A stretch of 64,000 nucleotides of DNA, from positions 248,001 to 312,000 of the forward strand of contig JACONQ010000001.1 of the NCBI GenBank assembly GCA_014281115.1, in the 5' to 3' direction. Source of the DNA: Laburnicola sp. R22_1. Lineage: Eukaryota > Ascomycota > Dothideomycetes > Pleosporales > Didymosphaeriaceae. Positions 56,681 through 64,000 of this stretch are shown here, one piece after another. The notes under the pieces are model-generated. The model was given only the letters and a program-made list of their open reading frames with translations, was not told where the DNA came from and made no database searches. A program made the translations under genes and the position numbers. Every line of letters begins with the position of its first letter. The stretch's first letter is position 1.

Positions 56681-58610
56681 GGTGACGGCCTCACGAGCGA
56701 CTGGGTCGCAATCTTGACGGGTGTTGCGCGCGATGTCGTGCTGGATATCAGAAGATCGAAAAGACGTGAGGCTCCAAGGCGTTGCTGTGGGTGATGATGC
56801 CTGGGGTGGGTGGTCGGTCGATGCCCGGAGATTCCGGCGCTAAAGGGAGGCGGGGGGGGCACAGTAAACACAGGAGTGAGTGCACTGCGGGAAAGAGCGA
56901 CTGAGGTTAATGGTAACACGGCAAGCGCCAAAGCAGGCGCAAGATCCGATTAAAGGATAACAATGAAGGTGAGAAGACAACAAGCGCAGCCTCGGCCGGC
57001 AGACACGCCAACCCGTGGGCGAAGGAACGCATGATGCAATTTGTGCGTCTGCTTTGGTGGCTGGGGGTCGCCGCAGAAACAATTCGGGGGGCTTGCCGCT
57101 TGCTGACCTCAACACCACGGACCTATCACCACCCCCGCGCCTGCATCCCTGCCTATGCCGCATGATCAGCGAGGGATCGCCGAGTGCGCCGTCTCAGGAA
57201 CGCGTGCATCGATCACTGCGGCGACGGCGCCACGTTGTGTTGTGTGGTTTCTCCACTACAACGACTACAAGTTCAACGACTTCTTGAGAGACATTTCGAG
57301 ACAGCTGCGCCGACAATGTTTCGCCCGACCCTTCTTGGTCTTGCCTACTGGTTTTTAACCTGTGCGGGGGTTGTCCTGACATCAACCTTACATCATACCG
57401 AAATTCTGGTCGCGAATGCCACGAAAACACCTGGACCAAGTAATTCAGGAGGCCCGGTACGTGGCCAGTTCAGCCTATCCTCCCGAATACGCACATTAGC
57501 ACAGTAGATGCCGGTACCTGAGAAGGCACCTTTGAAGATACATATACCTTTGTACTAGTAGGTCTACACCACACCCGCGGGGCCTAGCCGTCAGGCCATA
57601 GTACGTCACGTGGTCCTCCTGACTCGGCTCCAGGGCTCCAGCTCCAATTCCAACGTCCATACAAAGGTAGCCTCGGGCGGTTATTCGTCGAATATGACTT
57701 GCCTTACATGAACCTGTAAAGAGCTGGGACTCTCTGCGTCAAGATCGAACTAGACATCTGATCGACGAATATCACGTGCAGGATCGAGGGCCAGGGCAGT
57801 CCTGGACTGCGGCACAGCATCTCTGTTACAAGGCGGGGGGCTCTGCCTCTTGTCTCTGCTACCTGTCTTACTTTGCCTCGTACCTCTAACTTGCCAGTCC
57901 CGCTCTGCCTCGTAATCCTGCCCTGCTTGCCCTGCTTGCCCTGCTTGCCCTGCTTTGCCTCGTATCTCTCAGGGTTGTTGGTCGTTTATTCGAAGCAAGT
58001 CCCATCCGCATCCTTCCTGGCCAGGCCACTTGCGGGTTTTCATGTCGTATGACACCTGCCCAAGCATCAGGTTCACGCCGCCTTCTGCAAGTTTGAGCCG
58101 CCCTCTCCAGGATCATTAGTGCAAGTGTTCGTTCTGCTGTTACAGGACAAGAAGCTTATGACCATCAACTTGCACCAAAGAAGGTCCGCCGCGGGTATCA
58201 CGGTTCGTAAAGTGTTATTTGCAGTCTCGGCCGACGCACACAGCTCAACGCTCAACTGAAACCGCGGGTTCGAGCCAGCTGGCTCGTCTTCGCCGTCGAC
58301 ACGTTCTGTGCCTCCCAGGAGGCGGCGAGACAGAATTCATCTAAGTTGCTACACGGACGCCCCAACAATGATGTAGCTGCCTTGATACGCTTTCTACAGA
58401 TTATGTGTCCTCTACCTACGCCGCCCGCCGCCGTTGAAAGATCAGTATCCGTCCTCTGATTCGCGTAGGTATAAAATTTCAATAACCTCTATACACCTAA
58501 TTTTCTGTTTATTCAATCCCTCATCTCAGTGTATTCAACCTCTTCATTGTAGCACTGTTCTTGTCTGCTGTTGTAATCTACAAACGCCTCGCCTCCCTAC
58601 TCCTCGCATC
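56681..58610. other. 1.9-kb intergenic region
   Basis: Upstream of two divergent genes. Contains a ccctgcttg/ccctgcttt repeat of about four units at 57919-57956. Short frames with no recognisable motif; no gene called. Confidence 0.6.
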
Positions 58611-61600
58611 ATGCGAATGCATCCGCAAACACTAGTTCTACTCACGCTGATTGTTGGCAGAGCACATGGTGACCTGCCCTATCGTGTCCGTAAACTCGGT
58701 AAGCGAGGTGCTTCTCATTGGCAAAATCTTTTTGAAACGTATACTGATGTGTTCAAACTCCTAGGTAAAGGGAAGGTTGAACGAGGACAGCCTGTCGCAA
58801 CAGAAAGCTCCGACTCCGCTTCGATCCAGTCTTTCTCTCCTCTTCCCTCGGCCATACCTGGGACCGGCACTGGAATCCTTACGGCAACGTCAGGAGTGTC
58901 CCAGGTCAGGAACTCTACTCTGCTTCCACACACGGGCGGTTCGACAGTTCTACCCTCTGGTAACATTGGATCATTGGTAGCTACGTCGACAGCGTCCTGG
59001 TATACAAACTCTATCCTTTTCTCAGCAACGACCGAAGCGGGAGGCTCGCCTCCGTCAGTGGGCTTCACGACTGGAAGCGAAGTAGCCGCAAACACCACTA
59101 CAGCACCGACAGCATCTTCTCAGAATACATCTACCGTACTCCCTGGTGGAGCGCCTTCCAACACGACTTTTTCGACACCTCGTCCAGTAGCGAGCCCCAC
59201 TAGCGCACTAGCTATTAATAGCACGCTGGGGACGCCGTCCCTGAGCACACATACATATCCTCTTTCGACGCCTACTAACTCGACTACCTTTCATCCCGGG
59301 TCCGTGAGCTCGACCTACTCAACTGAAACCCCTACATCGTTGTTCAACGTAACTAGCATACCAGCTAACATGTCGTCAAGCTGGCAGCCCTCTACCAGCG
59401 AGGAAAGCACGGCACGCTCAACTTCTCCGATCTCAACCGGCCTCGGAGAGACCACCGTGTCCTCGGAGCCAGGTAGCTCTACAGTTGAAGAAGCTTCAAC
59501 GTCATCGACGGCGCAAAGTTCAAGCTTGGGTTCGTCAACGGTCGTTCCTTCCTCGGACACAGCCTCGCAAGCTGCATCGACCGATCCGTCGTTGAGTCAT
59601 CCCACCACCAGCTCTACCGACCCAACCTCGGATGGTGGGTCGGATCGTACAAGCTTTGTTGTTACCACCGTCACCGCTCCAAATGGTTCTCCTAGCCTCG
59701 TGACACTCACCGAGACGATTGCGATCGCACCTTCCGCATCCACCGACGGTCTCCTAGCAGGCATTACGACTGAGGACTCTCAGCCAGGCTCTTTTATCTC
59801 GGATATCATCCCGTCTTCCACACAAGGCAGCGCATCTCCAACATCACCCACACCTGAGCAAACATTGATCTCTTTTCCTAAATCTTATGTGGTCGACACA
59901 GTCATTGATGATCAAGTTTATCATCTTCCTTCGTCAGACGAACAGCCCATTGAGATCCTTTTGGCTGATGGTACTGCTGCAAAATTGTTCAAGAGCAAAG
60001 TCGTCATCGGCGAAGAGACCATAAACATACCCAATCAAGTGTCAGATACCCAAGTTTTGGGCGGCGGTATTCACAAAGTCAAAGCCCAGCCGGGAGAAAC
60101 AAAGGAGCCAGAGTCGGAAGACAGTGGCGGCGGCGGTGGTGGTGGCCTCGGCGGCTTCTTGGGCGGTCTCCTCGGTACTGCCAAAAAGGCCGCCGGGGGC
60201 GTTGCAGATGCTCGCAAAGGCGCTATGGATTTCGCCACAGGTGCCACAGGTAACGCTGCGAACGGCCTAGCCGGTACTCTCTCATCAGCCGGCAGCGGTA
60301 TCGGCGGCGTCCTCTCTTCCTTGAACGGTATCCAAAAGGCTTTCCCGGCGGAGAAGATGACGAAAGCCGGGATCGACACGGCAATGGGAGCACTCAATAT
60401 GGGTCGAGAAGCGTCCAACTGGCTCACCTCTACCAGTAACCTGGTTAAGGACTTTCCAAACCTTCCTTCCAAGATCCAAGACCAAGTCAAGTTGAATATC
60501 AAAGAGTTTGCAGGGTCAGACGGGCCGTTGAAGAAGGCAGAGGATGCGCTGAAAGCGTTCGAAGAGTTTCCTTGGGAGAGCGAGCTTCCTCCCACCCAGG
60601 CACCTACAGCGACTCAAAAACCTACCGCAACTCAAATGTCCTCTACCGCGACCCAGAGTTCCTCTAGCACCTTCACTAGTAGCAACAACTCAACTTCTGT
60701 GCAAACCTGTTCAACCGCCACCAGCAACACTGCATCAGCATGTGCACAGCCTTCGCTTGCTGCGTTAACACAGTATTATATCACCACAAAAGAGGGCACC
60801 CCTCTGGAGACCTTCAAGAATTTCATCCAAGAACTTGATGGGGGAGCCGGTTACACTTGCCCGTACGACTTCGACATCATTCCGTACCAAAGCTACATGA
60901 CACATCTGATGCCTTCTCAAGTAGAGGGTCTCGAGGCCAAATATGATTTCATCCTTACCGTCATCGATTGTTCATTCAAACTAGAAGAGCTCGATGTTGA
61001 GGAGGAATTTCACGCTCTCCCTCATTCTACAAATTCTACAAAACCCCTCAACTCGCACAACAATCTAGATCTCAAACCAAGGGCGTTCCGCTCCGATAAT
61101 CCTTACGCTTCATGGTGGCTGAAAATGATAGCATCCCCTCCCGGAAAGACACCTGGTCAGGAACCTCCTTATCGGGTTGATGACTCTGGCGGAAGGGGTA
61201 CGACGGTCTATATGATTGATGATGGTTTCGATGTCGCTGGTAGAGCTGTAAGTTTACTTACTAAAGTTATCTCTGGGTGATTTTGAGAGGCTGATCGCTC
61301 CATTGAATTAGGAACTTGCTACAACTGCGAACAGAAGAATAGACACGTACGTTGTACCCAATCGGTTCACATTTAACGAGAGATTCCTCGATTCACTGAG
61401 AGTGAACCATCCCGACGTTGCTATAAGAGACGAAGACATCAATCTTGGGCGGCATGGCACCAAGATGGCTACTATAACTGCTGGGAACAATCTAGGAGTT
61501 GCTCAAAACGCCAACCTTTATCTGATTAAGGCCAAAGGAGCCTTCCAACTGAGTCCGGCTGACGAGCCTTCTAACGCTAGCTATAAGCCGCAAGCCCTCA

Positions 61601-63135
61601 GGGAAGCCTTTACAAAAATTAGGTCTCATATCGAAATCCGCAGAAAGGAGAACGAACGCGCAAGGTCAGTTATCAATATGTCTTGGGGTATGTTGACTCT
61701 CGCCCTATATGCTTAGAGAGGAAAGGATCTGATCATGTACAGGTGTGGATGCGAGAGTGGGTGGCGAAGATATGAAACCTGCTTTCAGGGAATTCGTCGA
61801 TTGGTGTGAGCGTGAGAAAATCCCAGTTGTTATTGCCGCTGGGAATGACGAAGATGGGTATCTGGACCAGACTGTACCTCAATGTCTTGGTACAGCTGAT
61901 AACACGGTCATCACAGTTGGGGGCGTAGTCAAAGATGGAACTCTATACGAGCGGACTACGTCACCTCGTCCCAACCATGAAGGATCGATGACAGTATTTG
62001 CTCCCGCTATTGACATAGCAGTACCTGGCGATGATCGAGTCCCCGACGAGGGAACTAGTCAGGCAGCAGCCATAGTGGTGAGTTTATTTACCTACCTGGA
62101 TCATCTCTGGACCTCACTAACGTTGCATTAGTCTGGCTTGGTGGCATATTTCTACTCTTTGCCAGGCATTACTTACATACCTGACGATGATATGAAGAAA
62201 TTCCTTGTGGATCATTCGTGGCGCCGAGTCCAACAATCACCAACTACTCATTGGACACCCAGTCTGAAAGTGGTCTATAATCTTGCACACGGGGAAATTC
62301 CAGAGCACCAAGAAAACCCTTGTCTCATCCATTTCGACCCAGCCAATCTGGGCATAGGCAACGCACGCGTTGGAGCGCGAGACAGCAAATCGGCATCTGC
62401 TTGCTCCATCACGAACACGATAGTGTCATCCACTTCATCTAGGTATCTTCATCTTTCGCTTAACTTGTGCGTACGGTTGCTGATACATCTAGGCCCACCT
62501 CGTCAATGACTGATACAACAACTGCAAGTACAAATACATCAGCGATTTCTTCCGTCTCGGTTAAATCCACTCCCGTCCAGATCCGCTCTTCGACCCATGT
62601 CGTAACATCGACGAACGTCGTACAGTCAACGAATGTTGTAACGTCCACGAATGTGGTAACGTCAACAGAGGTCTCCAGTCCCTCACCTCCACCACCCCCG
62701 CAGCACAGGGACCCCAACAAAGCCATCAAGATCCTTAAAAACTTTGTTAGCGGCAAATCCACCTACGACTGGCTCTTCTTGGAATCGGACATTGACGTCA
62801 ACCCAGCCGAAACGTGCACATTCGAGAATATTCAAATCTACAAAACAGTACCCTGGCCCCGGTACAGCAATCTTTACACAGAAAACCCTGGCGGCACTTG
62901 GGCTCTCGACATCGACGGAGAAAATTGCGAGTACAAGAACTCGGGGGACAACTATGGGAGAATGTTTTGCGGCGAGAAGCAGATTGAGTGCGTGGATGGA
63001 CGTGTTAAGTATGGTTCGGATTTTCCGTACGCAGCGACTAAGGATAGGCATTACCGATGTGTTGGGGATTATCTTCGTATAACTTGGATTACATGTCCTT
63101 ACTATCGAGAGGACAACCAGGGGATTATCCCTTAG
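58611..63135 (+). CDS. Secreted subtilisin-like serine protease with mucin-like N-terminal half
   Basis: Exons 58611-61247, 61312-61687, 61743-62077, 62132-62442 and 62493-63135 join to 1433 residues; all junctions are in frame. The signal peptide is MRMHPQTLVLLTLIVGRAHG. Residues ~60-460 are Ser/Thr/Pro-rich and likely O-glycosylated. A Gly-rich stretch (from ~503) precedes a helical region; a second Ser/Thr linker follows near 670. The S8 catalytic domain has Asp870 (VYMIDDGFD), His927 (GRHGTKMA), oxyanion Asn1039 (IAAGND) and Ser1110 (DEGTSQAAA). After it comes a further Ser/Thr/Val repeat (VVTSTNVV) and Pro-rich linker, then a C-terminal domain with six Cys (TCTFENIQIYK, MFCGEKQIECVDG, RCVGDYLRITW) that I do not recognise. 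Intact. Probably cell-wall-associated or extracellular. Confidence 0.88.
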
Positions 63136-64000
63136 TTGTACGCGGGGCTGTCATTGCACTCATTTGGGGACTGTTTTGTGTATTTGGGCAGTCAGTACCG
63201 TCATTTGAGGACCGTCTTGTAGGTTGTACGTGCGTTGACCTCGTGGTTGCTCGGGATTTTCCTTGCGCATGTCTCTTGAGGGATATTTTTTGGTTTACAC
63301 GCTCACTTTTGTTACTCCTTCCACTTTCGCACTTTTTTTCTTTCTCATCCAGATTACTATTTTCTTTCTTTCTCGCCCAGGTTAGCTTAATAATAATAGG
63401 ACTATACGCCACCAACATTCTGTCAATATCAACATCTGTCAATCTCATAATGTCGCCAGAGGCTTCGAAGCACGTTCTAAACCACACTGATCACAGTGCA
63501 TACATCATAGCTTGATTGATGAATTTCCATCTTTCTTACTCACACCACCTTGTTCCCGAGAAACACTCCTTCTCTCCCCAACTTATCCTTTTTAAGCTTA
63601 GTATCTAGTAGGCTCATACCATTCCTACACGCTCCACAGCACGTTTTCCCAAACTGAAATAAGTTCTCGTTCTAGCGATGACGAACCGCAACATTTTATT
63701 GGAACTACTTAAGCAAACATCACTATTTATACTTACTACCTCTACCAGCGTTATACCAGAGTTTATGTGACATAGTAGGTAGGTAGTACCACTGTACTAC
63801 CCTCAGACGTTGTCGGTCTTTGGTTAGATGGTAAATTAGCAGCGATTAATAAGTCTACAAGTTATTACTGTTGTCTGGATACAACTGTTTATTGTTGCAC
63901 GAATAAAGATCCACCTGTAATGGATAATTGTATACAACTACATCGCTTCTTGAATAGTATAGTAAGGATGGACTGTGGTGAAGAAATGACGAAACCGCTC
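63136..64000. other. Downstream region, no gene recognised
   Basis: Presumed 3' UTR of the subtilase gene, then AT-leaning sequence with short open frames only. Small tagg repeats near 63774-63789. Confidence 0.55.

Noticed and set aside
1..64000. tRNA, rRNA, CRISPR or bacterial-type operons
   Set aside because: None seen; the gene structure is eukaryotic throughout.

Overview
The window is nuclear DNA of a filamentous ascomycete (Pezizomycotina). Introns are 38-123 nt, with GT..AG ends and CTAAC/CTGAC-like branch sites. DNA transposons and a retrotransposon carry stop codons of the CAG/CAA to TAG/TAA kind, the mark of repeat-induced point mutation (RIP). A HeLo-domain gene sits beside a NACHT-type gene, a pairing typical of filamentous fungi. 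A Pleosporales-like Dothideomycete is my best guess, but that is inference. No rRNA, tRNA or CRISPR was found.

Layout. 1-830: secreted Cys-rich protein gene (minus strand) built from tandem copies of one exon-intron module; it runs off the left edge. 1026-2508: palindrome with ~650-bp arms, abutting an orphan TPR-type fragment. 4049-8400: mobile-element graveyard (Fot1/pogo element, AT-rich foldback element, hAT pseudogene). 8430-9000: degenerate repeats. 9411-12074: dienelactone-hydrolase-family gene and a Cir_N/RS-domain nuclear protein gene. 12240-29050: AT-rich block with no intact gene, made of three related pogo-like elements (two of them a giant palindrome), a 7.5-kb Copia LTR retrotransposon with target-site duplication, and many copies of one small repeat. 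29794-34254: conserved fungal protein and PRP6. 36380-41701: lee1/cps3-type CCCH protein and a Ser/Thr/Pro-rich single-pass membrane protein. 43409-49815: three pogo-like transposons nested like Russian dolls, each in the left terminal repeat of the next at the same offset. 49876-52303: MBD4-like DNA glycosylase and a coactosin-like protein. 52391-54090: a head-to-head pair consisting of a HeLo-domain cell-death effector with a C-terminal amyloid-like motif and a NACHT receptor fragment with a matching N-terminal motif. 56105-63135: small membrane protein and a large secreted subtilase.

Functional reading. Housekeeping genes (spliceosome, actin, RNA-binding protein, DNA repair) lie in GC-balanced islands between RIP-decayed repeat blocks. 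The most interesting unit is the HeLo/NACHT pair. Its architecture is that of a fungal NLR programmed-cell-death system in which an amyloid fold passes the signal from receptor to effector. Here both partners look broken: the effector by a one-base frameshift, the receptor by truncation just after its P-loop. A second theme is transposon self-targeting and RIP history, with an MBD4-like mismatch glycosylase gene starting 60 bp from the nested transposons.
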